Source of the DNA: Clostridium ganghwense
GTDB lineage: Bacteria; Bacillota; Clostridia; Clostridiales; Clostridiaceae
NCBI RefSeq assembly: GCF_026735165.1
Contig: NZ_JAPQES010000003.1
Coordinates: 372,001 to 436,000 of the forward strand
Direction: 5' to 3'
Length of the DNA stretch: 64,000 nucleotides
The translations under genes and the position numbers were made by a program. Below the pieces are notes generated by a model that saw only the letters and a program-made list of their open reading frames with translations, had not been told where the DNA came from and searched no databases. Positions within the stretch are counted from its first letter, which is position 1. Each line of letters opens with the position of its first letter. Below, piece by piece: positions 29,314 to 37,756 of this stretch.

Positions 29314-30492
29314 TTATTTATAAGTAACCCACTTACAGCCATTATCAGCTGATTCAACACAGTTTTCTAGTAATCTAACACCTTCGATACCTGCATCAAC
29401 TCCAGGAAACCATAGATTATCAACAGTTTCTTTATCTCCTCTATCTGTAGCATCCATTGCTAGAGCAAAGCGGTGATAAAGGTTAGACCAAGACTCAAAT
29501 AAACCTTCACCATGACCACAACCAATACGATCAGCGCTAACTGCTGGATCTTCATTGTAAAGGTAGCCATGTCCACGATCTAAAATACGCTTTGGTTCAC
29601 CCTGAACTTCATATTTTAGTTGATTTGGATGCTCGTCCCACCATTCGATAGACGCTTTAGAACCAACAACACGGATTTTTTGTTCATGTATTCCCCCAGC
29701 GTTAACTGCAGATGCCCAAAGATTCCCTACAGCTCCCCCTTCAAAATTCATTAATACAAAAGCATTGTCTTCTAAAGGAGAACGACTCTTAATGAAGCTT
29801 TGACGAGTACACATTAATTCTTTAATCTTCAAATTAGGAACCATAACTTCTGCAAGATAGAATGCGTGAGTACCAATATCCCCTAGTACATAAGTTGGGC
29901 CTGATACTTCAGGACTTACACGCCATTTTGTTCCAGGGTCATTTGCTTCTACTTCTTCTGAATGCCATCCGTGAGCAAACTGCATGTTTATGATACGTAT
30001 TTCACCAAGATCTCCATTTTCAATCATCTTACGGGCTTGATGCACCATTTGATAACCTGTATAACCGTATGTTACACCAATTACTCTATTTTTACTCTCA
30101 GCAAGTGCTTTTAATTCTTCTGCTTCCTTAACAGTAAAACAAAGTGGTTTTTCACAAATTACGTGTAAACCAGCTTCCAAAGCAGCTTTACACATCTCAT
30201 AGTGAAATTTATTTGGTGTAGCAATTGAAACTGCTTGAATACCATCTTCACGTTTTGCTTCTTCTTCAAACATTACTTTGTAATCTGAGTAGCAACGCTC
30301 TGGATTAACCCCTATATTTTCACCAAAATCAACACAACGCTCTGGGTTGATATCAAATGCACCAGCAACTAGTTGAAAAAGATTGTCGCGTGCAGCAGCA
30401 GAACGGTGAATATAACCAATTTGACTACCACGTCCACCTCCAACCATTCCCCATCTAATTGGTTTTTCAAATCTTCTTTCTTCATTAAACAT
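29314..30492 (-). CDS. Gfo/Idh/MocA-family dehydrogenase, probable inositol or sugar dehydrogenase
   Basis: 392 residues. NAD(P)-binding Rossmann start RWGMVGGGRGSQIGYIHRSA, then the EKPLCF motif with catalytic Lys and a C-terminal alpha/beta domain containing GDIGTHAFYLAE. The nearest characterised relatives oxidise inositols or sugars (scyllo-inositol or levoglucosan dehydrogenases). No standard iolG lies in the window, so this may supply keto-inositol to IolE. It is cotranscribed with the upstream TIM-barrel isomerase (89-base gap). Its base composition is visibly richer in G+C than the surrounding genes, hinting at transfer. Confidence 0.85.
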   Translation of the reverse strand: MFNEERRFEKPIRWGMVGGGRGSQIGYIHRSAAARDNLFQLVAGAFDINPERCVDFGENIGVNPERCYSDYKVMFEEEAKREDGIQAVSIATPNKFHYEMCKAALEAGLHVICEKPLCFTVKEAEELKALAESKNRVIGVTYGYTGYQMVHQARKMIENGDLGEIRIINMQFAHGWHSEEVEANDPGTKWRVSPEVSGPTYVLGDIGTHAFYLAEVMVPNLKIKELMCTRQSFIKSRSPLEDNAFVLMNFEGGAVGNLWASAVNAGGIHEQKIRVVGSKASIEWWDEHPNQLKYEVQGEPKRILDRGHGYLYNEDPAVSADRIGCGHGEGLFESWSNLYHRFALAMDATDRGDKETVDNLWFPGVDAGIEGVRLLENCVESADNGCKWVTYK

Positions 30493-30581
30493 AATGTATA
30501 CCCCCTATAAAAATTATTTTTAGTCAATTGTAATTTTTTATATTTTTAAACAGATTATCTCTGCTTATTTTTATAATGATA

Positions 30582-31505
30582 CTAATATCCCATTTTAGCC
30601 AGATACCTCAAACTTTGACTCACATCGGCAAAGCTACCATCTGCATCTTTAGGATCTCTTTCCTGTTCAATGGTAATCCAACCTTTATAATCGATTTCAA
30701 GAAGCGCTTTATTGATATCATCATAGTCAATAATTCCCTGCCCAATAGGGCACATTACATTTTCCTTACAAGCCTCAAAAAAGCCAATTTCACGTTTAAT
30801 TACATCTTCATAAATCTTCTGGTTTATATCTTTAAAATGAACATAATCCAAACGTTCTGCATACTTTTTTAACCATTCTACTGGATTCATACAATCATAA
30901 TATAAATGTCCTGTATCAAGACAAAGTCCAGCTATTTCAGAAGGAACATCGTTTAGAAGCTGAATTGTTTCATCTGCATATTCGATATATCCTCCAGCAT
31001 GAGGATGAACCACAGAACGAATGCCATACTCTTCCCTCGTGATTTTTGCAATTTCACGAATATTTTTTATCATCTGCTTCCATTCATTAGTAGATAATCT
31101 TGGAGCTTTATCAGGGTGCCCTGCAAATGGACTACGCACTTTATTCACCTGATCAATCACAACAAGGTAAGGTGTAGGATAATGCTGACCTTCCACCTGA
31201 GATGCTTTTGGAAGCTGAGAAATCAACTTACATGTAATATGAGTTTTTGAAACCAGATTTTCAAAATTCTCTGGAGAAACTAAATCATCATATAGAGTTC
31301 CTGCAACGATTTGCAGCTCCCTTTCTGTCAGAGCATTCTGCAGTATACCAACATCCTGAGGTAAATATCCAAAAGGTCCCAATTCCAGACCTTTATAACC
31401 TGCCTGAGAGGCTTCATCCAGAACTTTCTGCCAAGGCGGGTTGTCTGGGTTATTTGCGTCTTCAACTCCCCAAGAGCAAGGTGCGCTTGCTATTTTAAAA
31501 TTCAT
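30582..31505 (-). CDS. TIM-barrel sugar isomerase/epimerase (IolE/IolI/IolH-like)
   Basis: 307 residues, AP-endonuclease-2 fold. SAPCSWGVED at the start, LCLDTGHLYYD and TIEQERDPKD near the end carry the metal ligands. IolI converts 2-keto-myo-inositol to 1-keto-D-chiro-inositol and IolE dehydrates it; this second paralog could let other inositol isomers enter the pathway. Start ATG 31505 follows GGAGGATGG. G+C-richer codons are shared with the next gene, so the pair may have been acquired together. Confidence 0.82.
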   Translation of the reverse strand: MNFKIASAPCSWGVEDANNPDNPPWQKVLDEASQAGYKGLELGPFGYLPQDVGILQNALTERELQIVAGTLYDDLVSPENFENLVSKTHITCKLISQLPKASQVEGQHYPTPYLVVIDQVNKVRSPFAGHPDKAPRLSTNEWKQMIKNIREIAKITREEYGIRSVVHPHAGGYIEYADETIQLLNDVPSEIAGLCLDTGHLYYDCMNPVEWLKKYAERLDYVHFKDINQKIYEDVIKREIGFFEACKENVMCPIGQGIIDYDDINKALLEIDYKGWITIEQERDPKDADGSFADVSQSLRYLAKMGY

Positions 31506-31559
31506 ACCATCCCATCCTCCTTCTATATTTTTCAGTTATCTCCGGTATTTTTAAAACCA

Positions 31560-31740
31560 TTTTCTTTTTCAAATATTTTTCATAAAATTTGTTTTGTGTA
31601 AATAAAATAGAAATTAAGTAAAAAAATACCTTATATGAAATATATTAATTTATATATTCTTCGTAGTCAAGATATTTTGTTATTTTTTATTATTTTTTTT
31701 TATATTTATTTATTTTTTATTGTTTTTATGTTTATATATA
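31560..31740. other. T-tract leader upstream of the isomerase gene
   Basis: The gap 31506-31886 holds no gene. It is strongly T/A biased with T runs up to 9 near 31690. I see no convincing promoter, riboswitch or terminator in it. Confidence 0.45.
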
Positions 31741-31886
31741 ATTATCCTATTGATTTCTAACTATTAAAAAATTACGATTTAATATATCCATTAGCAAAAT
31801 TGTAAATAGTAATATCAGTAAACTTATATTTAGAAATATGTTAAAATATCTTTATACAAAAGTTACTAGGGATGGAGGATTATTTT

Positions 31887-32030
31887 ATGACAACAAAATG
31901 TAATGAAAAAAATTGTTCTTGTACTAATACTAACTGCGAAAGACATGGTAAATGCTGTCAATGTATTAATTTTCATCGTGAAAAAGGTTCACTTGTTTAC
32001 TGTATGAGAGAAATTGCAAATAAAAAATAA
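31887..32030 (+). CDS. Small Cys-rich protein, DUF6485-like
   Basis: 47 residues from ATG 31887 behind GGATGGAGG. Eight Cys occur in CNEKNCSCTNTNC, GKCCQC and YC; the pattern C-x4-CxC-x4-C...GKCCxC...H matches the small DUF6485 family of anaerobes as I remember it. The Cys and His (NFHRE) suggest a zinc or other metal site. No function is known for the family. It is a single-gene unit with a weak terminator. Confidence 0.8.
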   Translation: MTTKCNEKNCSCTNTNCERHGKCCQCINFHREKGSLVYCMREIANKK

Positions 32031-32040
32031 CTTATTATCT

Positions 32041-32069
32041 GCCGTGAATACATTTTCTCGGCTTTTTTT
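32041..32069 (+). terminator. Terminator of the DUF6485-like gene
   Basis: GCCGtGA and TCtCGGC pair across an AT loop and are followed by T7. Confidence 0.7.
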
Positions 32070-32159
32070 ATATTTATTAAGATTACATACTTACATAAGA
32101 ATAATCTCCTATTCAATTAATATTTATAGAATATAGAAATAATTTAAGGAGATTATTTT

Positions 32160-32864
32160 ATGATGATGCCTCTAGAAATGTGGGATAATTCCACATCATA
32201 CTTACCTTATACTAATGCTATTAACCTGTACAAAAAAAGAGAAAACTATATTATGCAAGTACAAGGAAAAGGAAGGATAACATTAAAACCAGATACAGCT
32301 GTTATATATTTAGGAATACTTACAGAAAATAAAGACTTGGAAAAAGCCCAAAAAGAAAATGCTATAAGAACCAATAGAGTTATTGATGTATTGAAAGATT
32401 TAGGAATTAGTGAGGATAGCATTGAAACTCTATCCTATGATATAAAAAAAACTTATGATTATATTGATGGTAAAAAATCTTTTCGAGGGTATGAGGTGAA
32501 AAATAGTTTAAAAATTACTGTAACAAATTTAGAAATAGTAGGAGAGGTAATTGATACAGCTGTAGAAAGCGGCGCTAATATTGTTGAAAAAATAGTTTTT
32601 ACTATTTCAAATCCAGAAATTTATTATGTAAAAGCATTAAATTTAGCTGTTGAAAATGCTGTGAAAAAATCACTTAGTATTGGAAAAACACTAAAAATAA
32701 GAGTAAATAGAGTACCTATTAAGATTACAGAAGAAAGTTATGCCCCTAGATTAGATTTAGAATATACACCCTTTGATGGCGTAGCAGCAACAAAATCCAC
32801 ACCTATTCAACCAAGAGAACTAGAAATTACAGCGAAGGTTCAAGTAATCTTTGGATATCAATAA
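32160..32864 (+). CDS. SIMPL domain protein (DUF541)
   Basis: 234 residues. The SIMPL core begins IMQVQGKGRITLKPDTAVI and runs to the end; alternating beta strands and the SYDIKKTYDY segment fit the family. Some homologs are periplasmic or associate with the IL-1 receptor kinase pathway in mammals; bacterial roles remain unclear. No signal peptide is seen here and the first 30 residues are extra. GGAGATTATTTT precedes three ATGs in a row, and the first is taken. Confidence 0.85.
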   Translation: MMMPLEMWDNSTSYLPYTNAINLYKKRENYIMQVQGKGRITLKPDTAVIYLGILTENKDLEKAQKENAIRTNRVIDVLKDLGISEDSIETLSYDIKKTYDYIDGKKSFRGYEVKNSLKITVTNLEIVGEVIDTAVESGANIVEKIVFTISNPEIYYVKALNLAVENAVKKSLSIGKTLKIRVNRVPIKITEESYAPRLDLEYTPFDGVAATKSTPIQPRELEITAKVQVIFGYQ

Positions 32865-32924
32865 ATTTTAAAAACTAACTATCAAAATGTAAAACATACA
32901 TTTTGATAGTTAGTTTTTAAAATT
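32864..32924. terminator. Long bidirectional terminator
   Basis: A perfect 26-bp stem from TTTTAAAAACTAACTATC onward with a short loop, between convergent genes. It overlaps the last codons of the minus-strand gene. Confidence 0.92.
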
Positions 32925-33732
32925 TTATATTTTCTTTTTCTAAAAGAGTATCTAAATTATCAACTAAGTTATTTATGTCGATTAAAATACTTTCATCATA
33001 GTTGCAAATATTCTTCATTAAATTATTTAAATTTTCTTCCATATATACAGGTAATTTTTCAGATTTGTTTTTTAATATTTTTACTAATTTCTTTTCACCA
33101 GGATGTGGCATTTCGTTTATAGCAAATAAAATATCAAAATAACTTGCTAGTAAAGCTGTTATTCTATGATTAACACTTATATAATCATTTCTTTTTATTG
33201 CTTTTTCAATTTGAAAATAATAAGCTGGCATCTGTTTTCTTAGTAATGGATAATTTTTTCTTATTATATTTAATTTTAATTCTTCTGGATACCGTAAATT
33301 ATATTTTTGTTTAAGTTTCTTAAGCTCCCCATTTTTATCATATAGGATAACTGATGTTATAAAATTACTCCAAATACAAGTTGTATATCCAACATCAGCT
33401 TGAAACTTAATTAGAACTTTTTCAAGCTGTTCATTTATCCAATTTAAATTTCTATATATGATTTCTATAGGTATATTTTCTTTTGTTATTATTCCATCAT
33501 CTTCTGTTTCCCAAAATTGATTATTAATCTCCATATAATCACAAAATTCTTTTATAATTTTCACTCTCTTAGCTACAGGGAGCTCACTGTTTGAATATAT
33601 GTATATATCATAATCAGAATTTTCATCTTGAGTATTTGTAGTATGAGAACCTGCTAATAGTATTCCTTCTACTTCCTCCAATTGCGAGAATTTCTCAATA
33701 ATTTTTTGTAATATTGCATCTAATTTAATCAT
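32917..33732 (-). CDS. Nucleotidyltransferase-domain protein
   Basis: 271 residues. The polymerase-beta-like motif ILLAGSHTTNTQDENSDYDI (about residues 24-43) has the GS and D-x-D pattern of nucleotidyltransferases. Residues about 150-270 are helical. Such proteins adenylylate small molecules, proteins or aminoglycosides; no resistance class can be assigned. Single gene with a GGGG ribosome site region. Confidence 0.82.
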   Translation of the reverse strand: MIKLDAILQKIIEKFSQLEEVEGILLAGSHTTNTQDENSDYDIYIYSNSELPVAKRVKIIKEFCDYMEINNQFWETEDDGIITKENIPIEIIYRNLNWINEQLEKVLIKFQADVGYTTCIWSNFITSVILYDKNGELKKLKQKYNLRYPEELKLNIIRKNYPLLRKQMPAYYFQIEKAIKRNDYISVNHRITALLASYFDILFAINEMPHPGEKKLVKILKNKSEKLPVYMEENLNNLMKNICNYDESILIDINNLVDNLDTLLEKENIKF

Positions 33733-33847
33733 TCTTTATCCCCCTCAGAATTTAAAATAACTATTCCCCTTTTAATATCTTTTAAGAATATAAATTTATA
33801 ATAAACAAATACTAACAGTAACTTATATTTAGAAAGGATGTTATAAA

Positions 33848-34159
33848 TTGAATATAAATGAATCTTTAGTTTGTCCGAATTGTAATAGTAAGTATCTTAA
33901 ATTAAAGCATGAAGCAACATACGTATATACATATAAAATTAATACACCTGAAACTGGAACTTGGAGCAACGAAACAGAAACTCTTCCGTTTTTATTTGAT
34001 AACCGTCAGCAAACTAACTTGAAAGAATACCTAGAATGTGAGAAGTGTGGTGCAAAATTTCCTTATTCTTTTGATAAAGATAACCCCAAAATCGACCTTA
34101 CTATTTCTCAGAAAGCCATTCGCTCTGAATATAAAAACACCCCTGAATTCTTGGGATAA
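33848..34159 (+). CDS. Small zinc-ribbon-like protein
   Basis: 103 residues from TTG 33848 (GAAAGGATG upstream; the near ATG at 33858 is out of frame). Two Cys pairs, CPNC (about residues 9-12) and CEKC (about 68-71), likely form one zinc ribbon with an inserted beta-rich segment. No known function. Confidence 0.65.
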   Translation: MNINESLVCPNCNSKYLKLKHEATYVYTYKINTPETGTWSNETETLPFLFDNRQQTNLKEYLECEKCGAKFPYSFDKDNPKIDLTISQKAIRSEYKNTPEFLG

Positions 34160-34196
34160 TATTAAGAATGCATTTGATTTTTTACACTCCTTGCTA

Positions 34197-35018
34197 CTAT
34201 AATTCTTCGTTCCTTATCTTTAAAAATTCATTGTAAAGTGGGAATAATTTTTCATAAGCAGTCATTACTTTTTGAGGAATATCTACATGTTCAATGAAAC
34301 ATTTACCATTAGGTCCATAGCCTTTTTTATCATCACATAATCTAGGGATTTCACCCATAACTAAAGATAAGAATCTTTCAGTACTCCATAGTCCATAGAT
34401 TTTATCTGTCACAAAAGAAAATGATTCATGTAATACTTTAATATGTGGAATAAATGTAGCATAATTTATAAACATTATGCCGTTCTCTTCCTTCCATTCA
34501 TGCTGAAAAGAAGCATGAGTCCTTAGTTGCATGATAGGGTCTTGCATTAATATAATAGATTTTGGTCTTTTTTTATAATTTTTTATAACTTTCAAAGCTT
34601 CACGAGCATTAGAACCACAATTTGTTGATTTATTTTCAATAAAGACATGTTCTTGATTAACCCCTAAATAATCGACTACAATCTCTCTTAAAATATCAGC
34701 TTCCGCCCTATCTTTCACTTCTATATCTCCATATTTATGATGTTTCTTTATATTATCTCTTAAATATTTTGTTGAATGTCCCTTCCCCCCAACAATCATT
34801 AATTCTTTTACAATACCATTTTTATATGCATTAGCAGCTTGCTCTGCTATATATGGCATACTATTTCCTAAAAGAATTAATAAATCAGCTTGTTTAAATC
34901 CAAAACAATGATTTAACTGTTGCTGATTTAATTCTTCTATATCTCTTAACGCTAAAAAAGAAGTTATTATATTAAAATCACAAACTTGATTTTTAGATAA
35001 AATTATTTTATTAGTCAT
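34197..35018 (-). CDS. YdcF/ElyC-like DUF218 family protein
   Basis: 273 residues from ATG 35018, which overlaps the upstream stop as ATGA and follows GGAGAG. LLILLGNSMPYIAEQAANAY, MIVGGKGHS and ENKSTNCGSNAREAL are DUF218 motifs with conserved acidic and Asn residues. YdcF of E. coli binds SAM and ElyC acts in envelope biogenesis; the function here is open. Translationally coupled to the HD-domain gene. Confidence 0.85.
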   Translation of the reverse strand: MTNKIILSKNQVCDFNIITSFLALRDIEELNQQQLNHCFGFKQADLLILLGNSMPYIAEQAANAYKNGIVKELMIVGGKGHSTKYLRDNIKKHHKYGDIEVKDRAEADILREIVVDYLGVNQEHVFIENKSTNCGSNAREALKVIKNYKKRPKSIILMQDPIMQLRTHASFQHEWKEENGIMFINYATFIPHIKVLHESFSFVTDKIYGLWSTERFLSLVMGEIPRLCDDKKGYGPNGKCFIEHVDIPQKVMTAYEKLFPLYNEFLKIRNEEL

Positions 35019-35680
35019 AAATTCTCTCCATCCCATTCCGTATAAAATACTTCTAAAAATTCCTCCATAAATTTATGTCTCTGCTCAGCAATTTTTTTAG
35101 CCGTATCTGTATTCATTAGATTTTTTAATAAAAGAAGCTTCTCGTAAAAATGGTTAATAGTAGTTCCTTCACTTTTTTTATACTGTTCGAATGTTTCATG
35201 ATTTTGTGGTTCTATATTAGGATTATATATTTCTCTACCTTTATACCCTCCATAAGCAAAAGTTCTTGCTATTCCAATCGCCCCAATAGCATCTATTCTA
35301 TCTGCATCCTGCACTATCATACCCTCTATAGTATTTATTTGTGATTTAACTCTCGCACCTTTAAAAGATACATCTTTTATTATCTCCACTATATGCTTAA
35401 TTGTTTCTTTATCAACATTCTGATTATTAAGCCACTCACTTGCAATTTTAGGTCCTATCGAATCATCTCCATCACAGAATTTCCAATCAGCAATATCATG
35501 TAATAGAGCAGCTAATTCTACTGTAAACAAATCTGCCTTTTCATACTTAGCAATATTTTTAGCATTTTTCCACACTCTATATACATGCCACCAATCATGT
35601 CCTGACCCTTCCCCCTCTAGTTTTTCTTTTACATAAGCTTGGGTTTTTAATATTATTTCTTCATTTGATTTCATACTCAT
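35015..35680 (-). CDS. HD-domain phosphohydrolase (YpgQ/YedJ-like)
   Basis: 221 residues. HDWWHVYRVW (His ligand), ALLHDIADWK (HD) and IVQDADRIDAIGAIGI (Asp) form the complete HD metal site. Relatives hydrolyse nucleotides or pyrophosphate bonds. AGGAGAAATATAA precedes ATG 35680. Couples to the DUF218 gene through a 4-base overlap. Confidence 0.88.
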   Translation of the reverse strand: MSMKSNEEIILKTQAYVKEKLEGEGSGHDWWHVYRVWKNAKNIAKYEKADLFTVELAALLHDIADWKFCDGDDSIGPKIASEWLNNQNVDKETIKHIVEIIKDVSFKGARVKSQINTIEGMIVQDADRIDAIGAIGIARTFAYGGYKGREIYNPNIEPQNHETFEQYKKSEGTTINHFYEKLLLLKNLMNTDTAKKIAEQRHKFMEEFLEVFYTEWDGENL

Positions 35681-35811
35681 TTATATTTCTCCTTAATCTA
35701 TAATTTATTATTAAAATAATACCATATTTTTTTCATAAGCATTTAAAATCAAAAGTAAAAAAAGATCTATAGTAAAACTTTACTATAAACCCTTTTTATC
35801 AATTGTTATAG

Positions 35812-36426
35812 CTATTTTCGTGAATATAATATTTTCTCTAAAACTTTATAATCATTTTGTTCTAGTAACTTTTTTATGTTCTGTACAGTATTCAATGTCT
35901 CTTCCTTTTTAGTTGTCATATCTTCATTTTTAGCCTTCTTATCCTGTTTTTCAGTTGATACACCTTTATTTTCATCTTCATTATCTTCTTTTTGTATTAA
36001 TTCCTCTTTACTTGTAGTTGTCATATCTTCTAAACAGTAGGCAACCCATTTACCTTCTTCCCAAAACGGCCTTACTCTTGCATTATTTCCACAAGGAATC
36101 ATGGCATAATCAGTATAGGTTCCATATAAAATATAATGAGGATACCTATTAGATGGAAAAGTCAATTTAAAACCTCTAAAAACTATATATCTGTAAGGAT
36201 TATAATTTGTAACTGTGAAAATCATTTCACTCGTAGATGCACTATAAGTTCCATAAATTGAATATGGAATATTACGTTCTAACCTTATGCTTCCATAAAA
36301 CTCCCATAGATCCTCTTCATCTTCGTAAAAAAGTTTTTTATGCATAATCCATAGTTTTGTATTTTCCGGTTTATTTCCATTGCTAAAATTAATATTCCAT
36401 GTCTTACAATCTATCGGTAAATTCAT
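35812..36426 (-). CDS. Unknown protein, charged C-terminal half
   Basis: 204 residues. Residues 1-135 are beta-rich and aromatic (many Tyr/Trp, e.g. IPYSIYGTYSASTSEM). Residues about 140-180 are a Lys/Glu-rich linker with two similar MTT(T/K)K repeats, and the end is a short helix. No signal peptide and no family I recognise. AAGGTGAGG precedes the ATG. Single gene. Confidence 0.65.
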   Translation of the reverse strand: MNLPIDCKTWNINFSNGNKPENTKLWIMHKKLFYEDEEDLWEFYGSIRLERNIPYSIYGTYSASTSEMIFTVTNYNPYRYIVFRGFKLTFPSNRYPHYILYGTYTDYAMIPCGNNARVRPFWEEGKWVAYCLEDMTTTSKEELIQKEDNEDENKGVSTEKQDKKAKNEDMTTKKEETLNTVQNIKKLLEQNDYKVLEKILYSRK

Positions 36427-36663
36427 CTCCTCACCTTCTTTAAGTGATTCTTTTATAACAATATATGTCTAAATAACTTTAATGTTCTAAATCCATTTCC
36501 TTATCTAATCAATTATTTGAGAATTCATAAGTTATCCCCCTCAAATAGTTAGTATCTTTTTGAAAATAAAATTTTCCCCTTATTATATATATATTATTCT
36601 TTGTTTATATTTATTTCAATTATATACATACTCTATATTATTTTTTCTTCTGAACTATATAAT

Positions 36664-36888
36664 CTATATACCCTTGCCTAATTTTTCACCATAACCATAT
36701 CCAAAATCATTTACAGAAAGAAATTTCACAAAACATAATCCGCCAGGTTTTAATACTCTCTTGATTTCATCAATAGCTTTAGAAATATCAATTTTTTTCA
36801 TATGAAAAATGGTGTTATAACAATAAATATAACTTATTGATTCATCTTCAAAAGGAAGATATCTCACACTAAATAACCTACAATCTGT
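36664..36888 (-). pseudogene. Fragment of a SAM-dependent methyltransferase
   Basis: About 70 residues matching only the middle of class I methyltransferases: LPFEDESISYIYCYNTIFHM and IKRVLKPGGLCFVKF. The N-terminal SAM-binding glycine motif and the C-terminal half are missing. The frame is open from 36888 to a stop at 36664; a GTG at 36867 exists but no good ribosome site. It follows the HAD gene directly, overlapping its stop. Confidence 0.7.
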
Positions 36889-37585
36889 TTAAACTATTCA
36901 TTAATTCATAAAAATTAGGTACCTTTTGCTGTACATCTTGAAACTTATTGTACCTATCTAGAAAAATAGTATTTAATCCTAATTTTTTAGGTTGTACATA
37001 ATCATTTATATAATCATCTCCAACAAATACAATTTCACATGGGGCTATCCCCAAATTATCAATAGCTATGTCATATATATTGGGATGCGGTTTTCTCCAC
37101 CCTACATTAACTGATGTAGTGATAGAATTAAAATACTCAATGATTCCATTTTTAGCTAATAATTCTTCAACACCATTCTTAACCTTAAAATTTGATACTA
37201 CTCCAAGTTGATATTTATCAGCTAAATTAGATAATACTTCTACAACTTCTTCCTTTATATAGCACTTATGTGTATATGTTTTCCAATAATTCTTTAAGAG
37301 TTTTTTCGAAATTTCTGTTATTTTTTCCTTATCATCTTTAAATTTTATACATGCTACTTGTTCAAATCTTTCTATTAAATCATATTCTTTATTATCAGGA
37401 AGTCTTTTATCAATTATCTCTTTAGCACAAATATAATTTTGAAAGAATTCATCAAAATTTCTCCAATAGTGTTCAACACCTGATCCATCATATGCCCATA
37501 ACGCATAATCTCTCAATATTGGTATTTCTACTATATCAATTAATGTTTCCATGCAATCAAATAGAACACATTTAATATTACTCAT
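36878..37585 (-). CDS. HAD-superfamily hydrolase
   Basis: 235 residues from ATG 37585 behind GGGGAGGAG (the longer frame is not needed). Motif I is VLFDCMETL, where the second Asp of DxD is replaced by Met (D-C-M); motif II VVSNFKV; motif III Lys in WRKPHP; motif IV VFVGDDYIND. A Cys/Met after the nucleophile is unusual for a phosphatase and may point to a non-phosphatase HAD or altered acid catalysis. Substrate unknown. Followed at once by a methyltransferase fragment. Confidence 0.85.
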   Translation of the reverse strand: MSNIKCVLFDCMETLIDIVEIPILRDYALWAYDGSGVEHYWRNFDEFFQNYICAKEIIDKRLPDNKEYDLIERFEQVACIKFKDDKEKITEISKKLLKNYWKTYTHKCYIKEEVVEVLSNLADKYQLGVVSNFKVKNGVEELLAKNGIIEYFNSITTSVNVGWRKPHPNIYDIAIDNLGIAPCEIVFVGDDYINDYVQPKKLGLNTIFLDRYNKFQDVQQKVPNFYELMNSLNRL

Positions 37586-37664
37586 ATTTTTACTCCTCCC
37601 CAAACGATAAATTTATTTTTTATCCCTTTAATTGTATTATACTCTATAATATAGAAAACAAAGC

Positions 37665-37698
37665 TTGGAAATTATAAAATTCCACAATTTCCTATAGA
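37665..37698. repeat. Dispersed palindromic element, copy 1
   Basis: 34 bases, imperfectly palindromic (GGAAATT ... AATTTCC). It matches 55436-55469 at 31 of 34 positions. Both copies lie just past the T-run of a minus-strand terminator. Confidence 0.7.
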
Positions 37699-37699
37699 C

Positions 37700-37723
37700 A
37701 AAAAAGCCTTGGCAAGCCAAGGC
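37700..37723 (-). terminator. Terminator of the M15 peptidase gene
   Basis: GCCTTGG and CCAAGGC form a 7-bp GC-rich stem with a 4-base loop and T6 on the minus strand. Confidence 0.88.
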
Positions 37724-37756
37724 TAAATATAAACAAATTATTATGTTATAATTATT

